DNA from: an uncultured Aurantimonas sp.
GTDB taxonomy: Bacteria > Pseudomonadota > Alphaproteobacteria > Rhizobiales > Rhizobiaceae
Assembly (NCBI GenBank): GCA_947488615.1
Contig: CANKZU010000002.1
Coordinates: 343,180 to 407,179, forward strand
Reading direction: 5' to 3'
DNA length: 64,000 nucleotides
Shown: in pieces, positions 37,001 through 44,170 of the stretch
How positions within the stretch are numbered: the stretch's first letter is position 1
Layout of the letters: every line of letters starts with the position of its first letter
Notes under the pieces: generated by a model
The model's input: only the letters and a program-made list of their open reading frames with translations
Databases searched by the model: none
Told to the model about the DNA's origin: nothing
Made by a program: the position numbers and the translations under genes

Positions 37001-37554
37001 CCGAGACGAACGTCGCACCGAACCGTAGTGAACTGACGGACGCGGCGGCGCGGCAGCTCTATCGGATGATGGCCGCCAAGGACGAATACGAGGTCGCGCG
37101 GCTTTACACCGATGGCGGCTTCACCGCGCAGCTCGGCGAGCGGTTCTCAGGATACGAGCGACTGGAGTTCCATCTGGCGCCACCGATCATGGGCGAGGAC
37201 GGGCCGAATGGCCGGCCGAAAAAACGCGCCTTCGGCCCGTGGATGATGGCCGGTTTCAAGGTTCTGACGGCGATGAAGCGGCTGCGCGGCACGCCCTTCG
37301 ATCCGTTCGGTTTCTCGGCCGAGCGCAGGGCCGAACGAACCGACCGGGCGCTCTACGCGGCAAGTCTCGATCGCATTCTCGCTGGGCTTTCGCCTGGCAA
37401 TTACGAAGCGGCGGTGGCGCTGGCCCGCTGGCCGGAGACGCTGAAGGGGTTCGGTCCCGTTCGCCGCAGCTTCGCCGTAGAGGCACAGACGCGGCGAAAA
37501 GAAGCCGAGGCCGCGTTTATGGGGATGGAGCGAGTGGCGGAGGCGGCGGAGTAG
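34090..37554 (+). CDS. Indolepyruvate ferredoxin oxidoreductase, fused alpha-beta form
   Basis: 1154 residues, the size of the single-chain alphaproteobacterial enzyme. The N-terminal part covers the TPP-dependent oxidoreductase domains (GYRGSPLGGLDQQF; CPHNTSTR at about 432; GIGCSYMALWMDR; GGEGANWVGE). Cysteines C632, C635, C638, C644 and then C665, C671, C676 can hold iron-sulfur clusters. From about 716 comes the gamma-type domain (ITGVGGTGVVTIGAI), then a C-terminal DUF6537-like region. It oxidatively decarboxylates aryl 2-oxo acids such as indolepyruvate or phenylpyruvate to acyl-CoA. GGGAGGG precedes the ATG. It is divergent from a 2-oxo-acid TRAP permease, which suggests uptake and oxidation of the same compounds. 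Confidence 0.93.
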   Translation: MIDRSVSLDDKYDLTVPNVFLSGTQAIVRLALMQAERDRLAGLDTAAYVTGYRGSPLGGLDQQFARARMLLERHQIVFEPGLNEDLAATALWGTQQAEIRGEGRHDGVFGIWYGKGPGVDRSGDAFRHANLAGTSRNGGVLALMGDDHTCESSTTAHQSEFAFVDAMIPIFNPAGVQEILDYGLIAFGLSRFSGLWTGMKCVKDNIESTATVRSDFARVAVGLPEFAMPPGGLNIRRAAHPLEQEALLHDFKLPAARAFLAANRLDRIAHSGGRSPKIGILSLGKSWLDVEQALSSLGIDEVAAANFGIRLGKIGVPWPLDADFIRRFADGLDQVIVVEEKRGLVEPQIKEILYGTANAPAIVGKADEQGATLFSPKASLDANDIAVAIGRRVLARTPQEQLVARVASLQTLTTTSGTMSEIAVRTPYFCAGCPHNTSTRVPEGSRAYAGIGCSYMALWMDRATEGFTQMGGEGANWVGEHHFSTRGHVFQNLGDGTYNHSGALALRAAAASGANVTYKILYNDAVAMTGGQPHEGGLTVAAIAAQVTGEGAKKLAIVSDDPDKHRGDPRLPASATIHHRSELDAVQRDLAATHGLTVVIYDQTCAAEKRRRRKRGKFPDPDRRVVINERVCEGCGDCGVQSNCVAVTAVETEFGRKRQIDQSACNKDFSCLEGFCPSFVTVHGGQLKKGERRKTAAPDVPEPALAELERAMGVIITGVGGTGVVTIGAIIGMAAHLDGKGAGIIDMAGLAQKGGAVMSHVRIAPTPDDVKSIRIAAGDARLIIGCDMVTAASAKVRSAISRGETDVVVNSHETLSGEFTHNIDFSFPTRRLLTALSEAAGAERTHVADAEKIAVTLFGDAIYANMLMLGLAWQTGALPVSRAAIRRALEMNGVAVEANLDAFEWGRAIAHDPANLPAVEGEQGAATALDHRRVSETLDEAIARREKDLAAYQNDAYAEIYRNRIAAIRAAETNVAPNRSELTDAAARQLYRMMAAKDEYEVARLYTDGGFTAQLGERFSGYERLEFHLAPPIMGEDGPNGRPKKRAFGPWMMAGFKVLTAMKRLRGTPFDPFGFSAERRAERTDRALYAASLDRILAGLSPGNYEAAVALARWPETLKGFGPVRRSFAVEAQTRRKEAEAAFMGMERVAEAAE

Positions 37555-37597
37555 GGGCGGACGAGCATATCCGCGACGTGCTGGTCCACCCACCCTA

Positions 37598-38443
37598 TCA
37601 GGTCGCGTCGGTCTCCCCGGCACCCGCCTTAAGCATGGCATCGATCTCCGCCCCAACGGCAGCCGCTTCCAGGCCAGCGAAACGGCCCTCGGCGACGATT
37701 TCGCGCATGCAATCGCGGATCGCCGCATGGGTCACGCGGGCGAGCGTCGAGCCCAGCGAAATTCGGCGGACGCCGAGCACGGCGAATTCGGCGACCGATA
37801 GACGGCGCAGCGGTCCGGCGGCCAGCGCGTTGACCGGCTTCGACACGGCGCCGAGCACCCGGCGCAATTCATCGACCCCGGGTGGCATCGGGACATAGAG
37901 GAGATCGGCGCCCGCCGTCTCAAAAGCCTTGATGCGGCGGATCGCCTCGTCGAGGTCGTAGCTGCCGTTCATTACACCGTCCGCACGAGCGCACAGGACG
38001 AAGGGACGGCCCAGCGCGGAGACGGCCGAGGCCGCGGCGCGGATGCGGTCGACGGCGAGGTCGAACGGATAGGCGGGGTGCTCCGGCGCCATCCGCGTAT
38101 CCTCGATGGAGCCGCCCGACAGCCCTGCCTCGGCGGCAAGATGAATCGTATGGGCGACAGCGTCGGGATCGTCGGCGAAGCCGTTTTCCAGGTCGCCCGA
38201 GACCGGCAGGCTGGTCGCCGCGACGATCGTCTCGGCATGGGCGAGCGCCTCGTCACGCGCCACATGGCCCATGTCGGGCCGGCCGAGGGTGAAGGCGAAA
38301 CCGGCCGACGTAGTGGCGAGCGCTTTGGCGCCCGAAGCGGCCATCATGCGGGCCGACCCGGCATCCCAAGGATTGGGAATGACGAAACAGCCTGCCTGAT
38401 GGAGAGCCTGGAAGGTTTGGTGCCGATGGGACAAGGACGTCAT
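37598..38443 (-). CDS. Isocitrate lyase/PEP mutase superfamily enzyme
   Basis: 281-codon frame read from ATG 38443 (a GTG at 38455 is also possible). The sequence has FVIPNPWDAGSARMMAASG at the start, SGDLENGF with the metal-binding aspartate/glutamate, and GGSIEDT, typical of the oxaloacetate decarboxylase-like/PEP mutase superfamily. The KKCGH active-site loop of isocitrate and methylisocitrate lyases is missing; VLCARADG lies in the matching position, so it is not PrpB or AceA. A role in C-C or P-C bond chemistry of a small 2-oxo acid is likely; the substrate is unknown. Confidence 0.82.
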   Translation of the reverse strand: MTSLSHRHQTFQALHQAGCFVIPNPWDAGSARMMAASGAKALATTSAGFAFTLGRPDMGHVARDEALAHAETIVAATSLPVSGDLENGFADDPDAVAHTIHLAAEAGLSGGSIEDTRMAPEHPAYPFDLAVDRIRAAASAVSALGRPFVLCARADGVMNGSYDLDEAIRRIKAFETAGADLLYVPMPPGVDELRRVLGAVSKPVNALAAGPLRRLSVAEFAVLGVRRISLGSTLARVTHAAIRDCMREIVAEGRFAGLEAAAVGAEIDAMLKAGAGETDAT

Positions 38444-38663
38444 GCGGGTGCCCACTGCCGTTTCGGATGATGTCGCGGCTCAAGCGAGGCCAGCGGAAAC
38501 CCCGCATGACCATCCGCGATCACGCAAACTGAACATTACGCAGACAAGGCCGTTTCTGTCGATCTCGAGCCAGCGGTTTTGCATCCGCGCGAGCGGCCGT
38601 CCGCCATTTTGGCCGCCAGAACGATATGACGTTGCGTCATTTGACCGTTTCCGGTGGATTTTC

Positions 38664-38688
38664 GGAACTTTTAGGGCGGTCGCCAGTT
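38664..38688 (+). promoter_or_regulatory. EcfG-type promoter before a small ORF
   Basis: GGAAC at 38664-38668 is followed after 16 bases by AGTT at 38685-38688 (consensus CGTT). The 59-codon ORF begins 52 bases further on, with a ribosome-binding site between. Confidence 0.5.
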
Positions 38689-38739
38689 CCTTTGCCAGTA
38701 ACGGAACCCAGTCGTATCCGGCGGGGGAAAGGGATTGCA

Positions 38740-38919
38740 ATGTCTGAACTGGCCAGAACGATTATCAATCGAAGTCGCCAGGCGGAGGTCTCGCGTCATC
38801 TGCGGGATCTCCCCACATTCGTCGTCTGCGAACGTATACCGGCGCCGCTGCGTGAGCAGTTGCAGCGCCTCGACGCGGCGGAAAAATCGGGTCGACAAGC
38901 GGCTGGCAATGCGCGCTGA
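38740..38919 (+). CDS. Small 59-residue protein, unknown function
   Basis: Encodes MSELARTIINRSRQAEVSRH, then a short charged helix, a central hydrophobic patch (LPTFVVCERI) and a second helix (REQLQRLDAAEKS). GGGGGAAAGGG lies just ahead of the ATG, and an EcfG-type promoter match lies upstream, both of which argue that the ORF is real. It has no signal peptide or membrane segment. I do not recognise a family. It stands alone between the PEP-mutase-like gene and recX. Confidence 0.45.
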   Translation: MSELARTIINRSRQAEVSRHLRDLPTFVVCERIPAPLREQLQRLDAAEKSGRQAAGNAR

Positions 38920-39123
38920 GCGAAGCTGAGAAAAGCGGAAAATCAGACATCGTCTGAGATCACGGTGCGCCGCGCCAAGCTTCCGGTCCGGGGAGTTCGG
39001 GTGCGGCGCTTTCAGTTTTTGAAGCGCGACACCGTTCCAACCGAAAATCGCTTCTCCATTTCGAAACGATGCGGGTGCCCGATACCCATTGCGCCAGAAC
39101 TGCCGGTCTTCGTATAGGACGGC

Positions 39124-39648
39124 ATGGACAAGCGGCCTCCCAAGCCGAAGCCGGTCACGCCCGAATGGCTGTTCCGGGCGGCGGCGCATTATCTCGAACG
39201 CTATGCCTCGACCACGGCAAATCTGCGCCGGGTGCTGGAGCGCAAGGTGATACGGCGCTGCCACGCCCGTGGCGAGGAGTCCGCCGCCTATGGCGATCTC
39301 ATCGACGCGACCGTCGCCCGCTTCGTCGAGTTGAAACTCGTCGACGACCAGGCATTCGCGGAGGCGCGTCTGACGAGCCTGCGCCGGCGCGGGACCTCGA
39401 AGCGCATGGTGGCTGCGAAGCTCTCGGAAAAGGGCGTCGGCCGCGACCTCGTCGAAATGCTACTTGCCAAGGATGACACCAGCGAGCGGGACGCGGCTGC
39501 CGCCTACGCGAAGCGCCGACGGCTCGGCCCACACCGTCTGCGTGAGCGCGCCGAACGGCGCGACCGTGACGTGGCGGCGATGGTGCGGGCTGGATTCGGT
39601 TTTTCCGACGCTGCCGCGGTAATCGACGGCGAGGGCGGCGAGCGATAG
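39124..39648 (+). CDS. recX: Regulatory protein RecX
   Basis: 174 residues. The repeated three-helix units are recognisable: HYLERYASTTANLRRVLERK, then FVELKLVDDQAFAEARLTSL with RRRGTSKRMVAAKLSEKGV, and RERAERRDRDVAAMVRAGF. RecX binds RecA filaments and limits recombination and SOS activity in the cytoplasm. It is not next to recA here. AGGAC precedes the ATG. It is monocistronic as far as can be seen. Confidence 0.88.
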   Translation: MDKRPPKPKPVTPEWLFRAAAHYLERYASTTANLRRVLERKVIRRCHARGEESAAYGDLIDATVARFVELKLVDDQAFAEARLTSLRRRGTSKRMVAAKLSEKGVGRDLVEMLLAKDDTSERDAAAAYAKRRRLGPHRLRERAERRDRDVAAMVRAGFGFSDAAAVIDGEGGER

Positions 39649-39879
39649 CGTGCCGGTCTCCCACCGACCGGCAATTTCGTCTTGCATCTTCTGGCCCAGC
39701 GGAATGCGGCCGACCACGGCTCTTAACGCGGTGCAGTACGGGAATTCGGTTGGCGACCAACAGGATTGCAGCCGCTTTCACATGGTCGCATCGTTGGAAT
39801 GAGGCGTCCTTGTGGCATTGCCAGTTCCGCGCGATATCGTGTATGTGCCGAAGAAACAGGACGACAAGGGAGCTGCCGC

Positions 39880-40104
39880 GTGGCCGAACTGCCGAATTAC
39901 GACACCACCAATCCGGCTGATATGGACTATCCTGAGCATGAGCGAACCTATGCTCTGTTTCTCGCCATGTTCAAATGGGGCACGATCGGCTCGGTCGCCA
40001 TTCTCGTCGGAATGACCGTGGGCTTGATGATGGGCGGCGGGTTTCTCGGCGGTATCCTGAGCTTCGTCGTACTCTTGGCGGTTGCCTATTTCGTCGCCCG
40101 ATAG
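39880..40104 (+). CDS. aa3-type cytochrome c oxidase subunit IV
   Basis: 74 residues from a GTG start (AAGGGAG 7 bases upstream). The sequence MAELPNYDTTNPADMDYPEH followed by ERTYALFLAMFKWGTIGSVAI and a single transmembrane segment matches the small bacterial COX4_pro_2 family, a one-helix subunit of the aa3 oxidase whose exact role is unclear. The remaining oxidase genes are not in this window. It lies upstream of the transhydrogenase operon, separated by a palindromic repeat, an arrangement seen in other Hyphomicrobiales. Confidence 0.88.
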   Translation: MAELPNYDTTNPADMDYPEHERTYALFLAMFKWGTIGSVAILVGMTVGLMMGGGFLGGILSFVVLLAVAYFVAR

Positions 40105-40170
40105 GCGGCCTGCCGGCGGGAGAGACGGCAGCAATTTCCTGGCCATGCCAAGCATGGTCATCAGATGTAC

Positions 40171-40272
40171 CCGATGATCGCCACCGATTTTCGGATAGGA
40201 TCGTCGGATAGAATCATCCAGCGATTCGACATGAAACGGCCTTTGCGCATCCGGATGGACGCAGGGCGCTAA
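40171..40272. repeat. Second copy of the palindromic interspersed repeat, before pntAA
   Basis: Diverged copy of the element at 6805-6910. It keeps 'CCGATTTTCGG', 'GGCCTTTGCGC' and 'CGGATGGACGCAGGGCGCTAA' in the same order, with most changes in the stems. It lies between the oxidase subunit IV gene and pntAA and ends about 26 bases before the transhydrogenase start. Confidence 0.5.
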
Positions 40273-40297
40273 AAGTTTGAGGGGGAGGCGTTCCAAG

Positions 40298-41485
40298 TTG
40301 AAATTGTTCGTGCCAATGGAACGCGACGACGGGGAATCCCGGGTCGCGGCGTCGCCCGATACCGTGAAGAAGCTAACGGGTCTGGGCGCCAACGTCACCG
40401 TGGAAGCGGGGGCCGGGGAGCGCTCGCGTGTCACCGACGATGCGTTCAAGGCGGCGGGCGCCGCGATCGGCACGTCGAAGGACGCCTCCGATGCCGACAT
40501 CGTTCTCAAGGTGCGCCGGCCCTCGCTCGAGGAACTGAAGACCTATAAGTCGGGTGCGGCGGTGATCGCGACGATGGACCCCTATGGTCGCGACGAGGAG
40601 GTCAAGGCGATGTCCGAGGCCGGCATCCTCGCCTTCGCCATGGAGTTCATGCCGCGCATCACGCGTGCGCAGTCGATGGACGTGCTGTCGTCCCAGGCCA
40701 ATCTCGCCGGATACCAGGCCGTGATCGACGCGGCTTATGAATTCGACCGGGCCTTTCCGATGATGATGACCGCGGCCGGGACTGTTCCCGCCGCGCGCGT
40801 CTTTGTCATGGGCGCCGGCGTGGCCGGTCTCCAGGCGATCGCCACGGCCAAGCGTCTCGGCGCCGCGGTGACGGCGACGGATGTGCGGCCCGCGGCCAAG
40901 GAACAGGTCGAGTCGCTTGGCGGCAAGTTCATCGCGGTCGAGGACGAGGAATTCAAAGCGGCGGAGACAGCCGGCGGTTACGCCAAGGAGATGTCGAAAG
41001 AGTATCAGGCCAAGCAGGCCGAGCTCGTCGCATCGCACATCGCCAAACAAGACATCGTCATCACCACTGCTTTGATTCCTGGCCGCCCCGCGCCACGGTT
41101 GGTTTCCAAGGCGATGGTCGAATCGATGAAACCCGGCTCCATCCTCGTCGATCTCGCCGTCGAGCGCGGGGGCAACGTCGAGGGCGCCGAGCCCGGGAAG
41201 GTCGTTCAGGCGGGGCCGGCGAAGATCATCGGCCACCTGAATGTCCCCGGCCGGATCGCGGCCAGCGCCTCGTTGCTCTATGCCAAGAACCTTTTCAGTT
41301 TCCTCGAGACGATGATCGACAAGGAAACGAAGGCGCTGGGGATCGATTTCGAGGATCCGCTGGTGCAAGCGACCCTGCTGACACGCGACGGCAAGGTCGT
41401 GCATGCGAACTTCGTCAAGGACACCGCTGATGCCGGCGCCGCCGAAAATGACGGCGGGACCGCGACGGCCAAGGGAGAGGCGTGA
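40298..41485 (+). CDS. pntAA: NAD(P) transhydrogenase subunit alpha part 1
   Basis: 395 residues. The start is TTG 40298: GGGGGAGG lies 9 bases upstream and the peptide then begins [20 protein letters not shown], as in homologues. The NAD-binding Rossmann segment is [17 protein letters not shown] followed by [20 protein letters not shown]. It forms the peripheral dI domain that binds NADH on the cytoplasmic side of the proton-pumping transhydrogenase. Its stop overlaps the pntAB start (TGATG). A palindromic repeat sits just ahead of the gene. Confidence 0.94.
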   Translation: MKLFVPMERDDGESRVAASPDTVKKLTGLGANVTVEAGAGERSRVTDDAFKAAGAAIGTSKDASDADIVLKVRRPSLEELKTYKSGAAVIATMDPYGRDEEVKAMSEAGILAFAMEFMPRITRAQSMDVLSSQANLAGYQAVIDAAYEFDRAFPMMMTAAGTVPAARVFVMGAGVAGLQAIATAKRLGAAVTATDVRPAAKEQVESLGGKFIAVEDEEFKAAETAGGYAKEMSKEYQAKQAELVASHIAKQDIVITTALIPGRPAPRLVSKAMVESMKPGSILVDLAVERGGNVEGAEPGKVVQAGPAKIIGHLNVPGRIAASASLLYAKNLFSFLETMIDKETKALGIDFEDPLVQATLLTRDGKVVHANFVKDTADAGAAENDGGTATAKGEA

Positions 41486-41901
41486 TGGAAAACGAGACCA
41501 TTCAAAACACGCTGCAACAGCTCGACGCGGCCGACGTGGCCATCGGCGAGGCCCGCTCGGCCGTAGAGGGGCTGATGGGGTCGGGCATCAGCGAAGCGGT
41601 GGGCGCGGCGACGGGGATCGACCCCTTCGTCTTCCATCTGGCGATTTTCGTGCTGGCTATCTTTGTCGGGTACTACGTCGTGTGGTCGGTCACCCCGGCG
41701 CTGCACACGCCGCTGATGTCGGTCACCAACGCCATCTCCTCGGTGATCATCGTCGGCGCCTTGCTGGCCGTGGGAATTGCCGCGTCGGGGACGGCGACGA
41801 CGTTCGGCTTCATCGCCCTGGTGCTCGCCTCGGTCAACATCTTCGGCGGCTTCCTCGTCACCCAGCGCATGCTGGCAATGTACAAGAAAAAAGAAAAGTG
41901 A
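41485..41901 (+). CDS. pntAB: NAD(P) transhydrogenase subunit alpha part 2
   Basis: 138 residues with three or four transmembrane helices from about 50 onwards ([20 protein letters not shown], then [20 protein letters not shown] and [19 protein letters not shown]). [16 protein letters not shown] is the conserved dII segment. The N-terminal 45 residues are a helical linker. It is the first half of the membrane domain, made as a separate chain as in Rhodospirillum. It overlaps pntAA by one base and is 14 bases from pntB. Confidence 0.93.
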   Translation: MENETIQNTLQQLDAADVAIGEARSAVEGLMGSGISEAVGAATGIDPFVFHLAIFVLAIFVGYYVVWSVTPALHTPLMSVTNAISSVIIVGALLAVGIAASGTATTFGFIALVLASVNIFGGFLVTQRMLAMYKKKEK

Positions 41902-41915
41902 GGCGGTAGCAGATC

Positions 41916-43316
41916 ATGTCCGAGAATTTCGCCGCCTTCCTCTATCTCGTTTCCGGTGTCCTGTTCATCCTGGCACTCCGGGGCCTGTCGCATCCAACGA
42001 CCAGCCGCCAGGGTAATCTCTACGGCATGGTGGGCATGGGGATCGCGATCCTCACGACACTGCTGCTGGCCGGCCCCTCCTTCGGCGGGCTGGTGCTGAT
42101 CCTGCTGGGTATCGCAATGGGCGGTAGCGTTGGCGCGGTCATTGCCAAGCGTATTCCGATGACGGCGATGCCGCAGCTCGTCGCCGCCTTCCACAGCCTC
42201 GTCGGCATGGCGGCCGTGATGGTCGCCGCCGCCGCGCTCTACGCTCCGGAAGCGATCGGCATCGGTACGGTCGGCGACATCCACGCCCAGGCGCTGGTGG
42301 AAATGTCGATCGGCGTCGCCATCGGCGCCGTCACCTTCACCGGCTCGGTCATCGCCTTCCTCAAGCTCGACGGACGCATGAGCGGCAAACCGATCATGTT
42401 GCCGCAACGCCATCTCATCAACATTGCCCTCGGCGTGGCGCTGGTCGCGCTGGTCGTGGCCTTCGCGATAACCCAGAGCTACGTCCTGTTCTGGCTCATC
42501 GTCATCGTCGCGCTAGTGCTCGGCGTGCTCTTGATCGTGCCGATCGGTGGCGCCGACATGCCTGTCGTGGTCTCGATGCTCAATTCCTATTCGGGCTGGG
42601 CGGCCGCGGGTATCGGTTTCACGCTTCAGAATCTGGCGTTGATCATCACCGGCGCGCTGGTCGGGTCATCCGGCGCGATCCTCTCCTACATCATGTGCAA
42701 GGGGATGAACCGGTCCTTCATTTCGGTCATTCTCGGTGGCTTCGGCGGCGAGAGCGGGCCGGCGGGCGCCGATGATCTCGGCGACCGCACGGTCAAGCAG
42801 GGTTCGGCCGAGGACGCGGCGTATCTGATGAAGAACGCCGGCCGGGTCATCATCGTGCCTGGCTACGGCATGGCGGTAGCGCAGGCTCAGCACGCGCTGC
42901 GCGAGATGGTCGACAAGCTCAAGGACGAGGGCGTCGAGGTGAAATACGCCATTCATCCGGTGGCGGGCCGCATGCCGGGGCACATGAACGTGCTCCTGGC
43001 CGAGGCCAACGTGCCCTATGACGACGTGTTCGAACTCGAGGACATCAATTCGGAGTTCGCCCAGACCGACGTCGCCTTCGTCATCGGCGCCAACGACGTG
43101 ACCAACCCGTCGGCGCGCGACGACAAGGCCTCGCCGATCTACGGCATGCCGATCCTCAATGTCGACCAGGCGCAGACCTGCCTGTTCATCAAGCGTTCGC
43201 TGGCCTCGGGCTATGCTGGCATCGACAATACGTTGTTCTACAAGGACAACACGATGATGCTGTTTTCCGACGCCAAGAAGATGGTCGAGGACATCGTCAA
43301 GGCGCTTGCCGACTGA
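41916..43316 (+). CDS. pntB: NAD(P) transhydrogenase subunit beta
   Basis: 466 residues, with eight or nine transmembrane helices (1-260) and the cytoplasmic NADP-binding dIII domain. VIIVPGYGMAVAQAQHALRE and KYAIHPVAGRMPGHMNVLLAEA are the characteristic NADP loops, and VIGANDVTNPSARDD is the 'lid' region. With pntAA and pntAB it makes NADPH from NADH at the expense of proton-motive force. A very strong terminator (43367-43398) ends the operon. Confidence 0.95.
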   Translation: MSENFAAFLYLVSGVLFILALRGLSHPTTSRQGNLYGMVGMGIAILTTLLLAGPSFGGLVLILLGIAMGGSVGAVIAKRIPMTAMPQLVAAFHSLVGMAAVMVAAAALYAPEAIGIGTVGDIHAQALVEMSIGVAIGAVTFTGSVIAFLKLDGRMSGKPIMLPQRHLINIALGVALVALVVAFAITQSYVLFWLIVIVALVLGVLLIVPIGGADMPVVVSMLNSYSGWAAAGIGFTLQNLALIITGALVGSSGAILSYIMCKGMNRSFISVILGGFGGESGPAGADDLGDRTVKQGSAEDAAYLMKNAGRVIIVPGYGMAVAQAQHALREMVDKLKDEGVEVKYAIHPVAGRMPGHMNVLLAEANVPYDDVFELEDINSEFAQTDVAFVIGANDVTNPSARDDKASPIYGMPILNVDQAQTCLFIKRSLASGYAGIDNTLFYKDNTMMLFSDAKKMVEDIVKALAD

Positions 43317-43366
43317 CCGCGAACGCCGACTTGCCGGGGCGTCGCCCCCGCTGTTCCGCTGTCATG

Positions 43367-43398
43367 AAAAAGGCCTGCCGGGTGTGGCAGGCCTTTTT
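43367..43398. terminator. Rho-independent terminator of the pnt operon
   Basis: A perfect 13-base stem (AAAAAGGCCTGCC at 43367-43379 and GGCAGGCCTTTTT at 43386-43398) with a GGGTGT loop. The A and T ends make it usable in both directions, so it can also end the convergent DUF992 gene. Confidence 0.9.
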
Positions 43399-43433
43399 CG
43401 TTTTGGCCGCGACCTTTGCCGTGGCGACCGGTG

Positions 43434-43970
43434 TTATTTCGACTGCGGCTCGGCGGGAACGACAACGGCGGCCGGCGGCGTGGCCACGGCAACGGCCGGC
43501 GCGAGGGTGAACTTCGCCACGCCGAGGGCTGCGTTGATGCCTTCCTGGGCCTGCACGCTCACCGGCTGCAGCGAGAAGCTGTCGTTATTGCCGCCGACGA
43601 GAACGCTGGCACCGCCGCCGACCACGACCGACGCGTCAGCCGTCGCACCGACATAAGTGCCGGCCAGGCTGTTGGGCGTGTACGGGGTGCCGTCCGCGGA
43701 GACGACCGCCCAGGTCATTACCGTGCGGCCGGTGACCCCGACATCCAGGCCGAACTTGTCGAGAGTCGCCGCATAGAGTTCAGGCGCGCCGCCGTCAGCG
43801 GGCGTGAACTCGCAGACAAGGTTGTCGGTCGAGCCGATGATGAAACCGGTCGAGCCGTCGCTGTTGCAGCCAAGGACGCCGACCTTGGTTTCGGCCGATG
43901 CGCCCGACGCGAGCAGCGGGGTCGTGGCGAGGGCGGCGGCAAGCGCCAGCGAGGATAAGATGGTCTTCAT
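43434..43970 (-). CDS. DUF992 family exported protein
   Basis: 178 residues. A signal peptide (MKTILSSLALAAALATTPLL, cleavage near ASA) is followed by KVGVLGCNSDGSTGFIIGST, LVCEFTPADGG, KFGLDVGVTGRTVMTWAV and GTYVGATADASVVVGGGA, which closely follow the DUF992 pattern. Two conserved cysteines (35 and 53) may form a disulfide in the periplasm. AAAGGAC precedes ATG 43970. Function is unknown; the family is nearly confined to Hyphomicrobiales. Confidence 0.85.
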   Translation of the reverse strand: MKTILSSLALAAALATTPLLASGASAETKVGVLGCNSDGSTGFIIGSTDNLVCEFTPADGGAPELYAATLDKFGLDVGVTGRTVMTWAVVSADGTPYTPNSLAGTYVGATADASVVVGGGASVLVGGNNDSFSLQPVSVQAQEGINAALGVAKFTLAPAVAVATPPAAVVVPAEPQSK

Positions 43971-44170
43971 GGGACGGTCCTTTCGTGGGTTGTCCACTTC
44001 GGGGGAGAAAGTCATGGTGCGTCGCGAAGTTCCCCCTCCGCCGCGTTTCTTTTCAGCCAAAACGCAGGCGCGGCGTCTCCGATGATGCGACCTGGAGGCG
44101 GGATGCCATCCGCTTGCCCGACAGGGAAAAATCATGATTACCTAGGGGAAGAAGAAGCGAGGGCGCCCAG

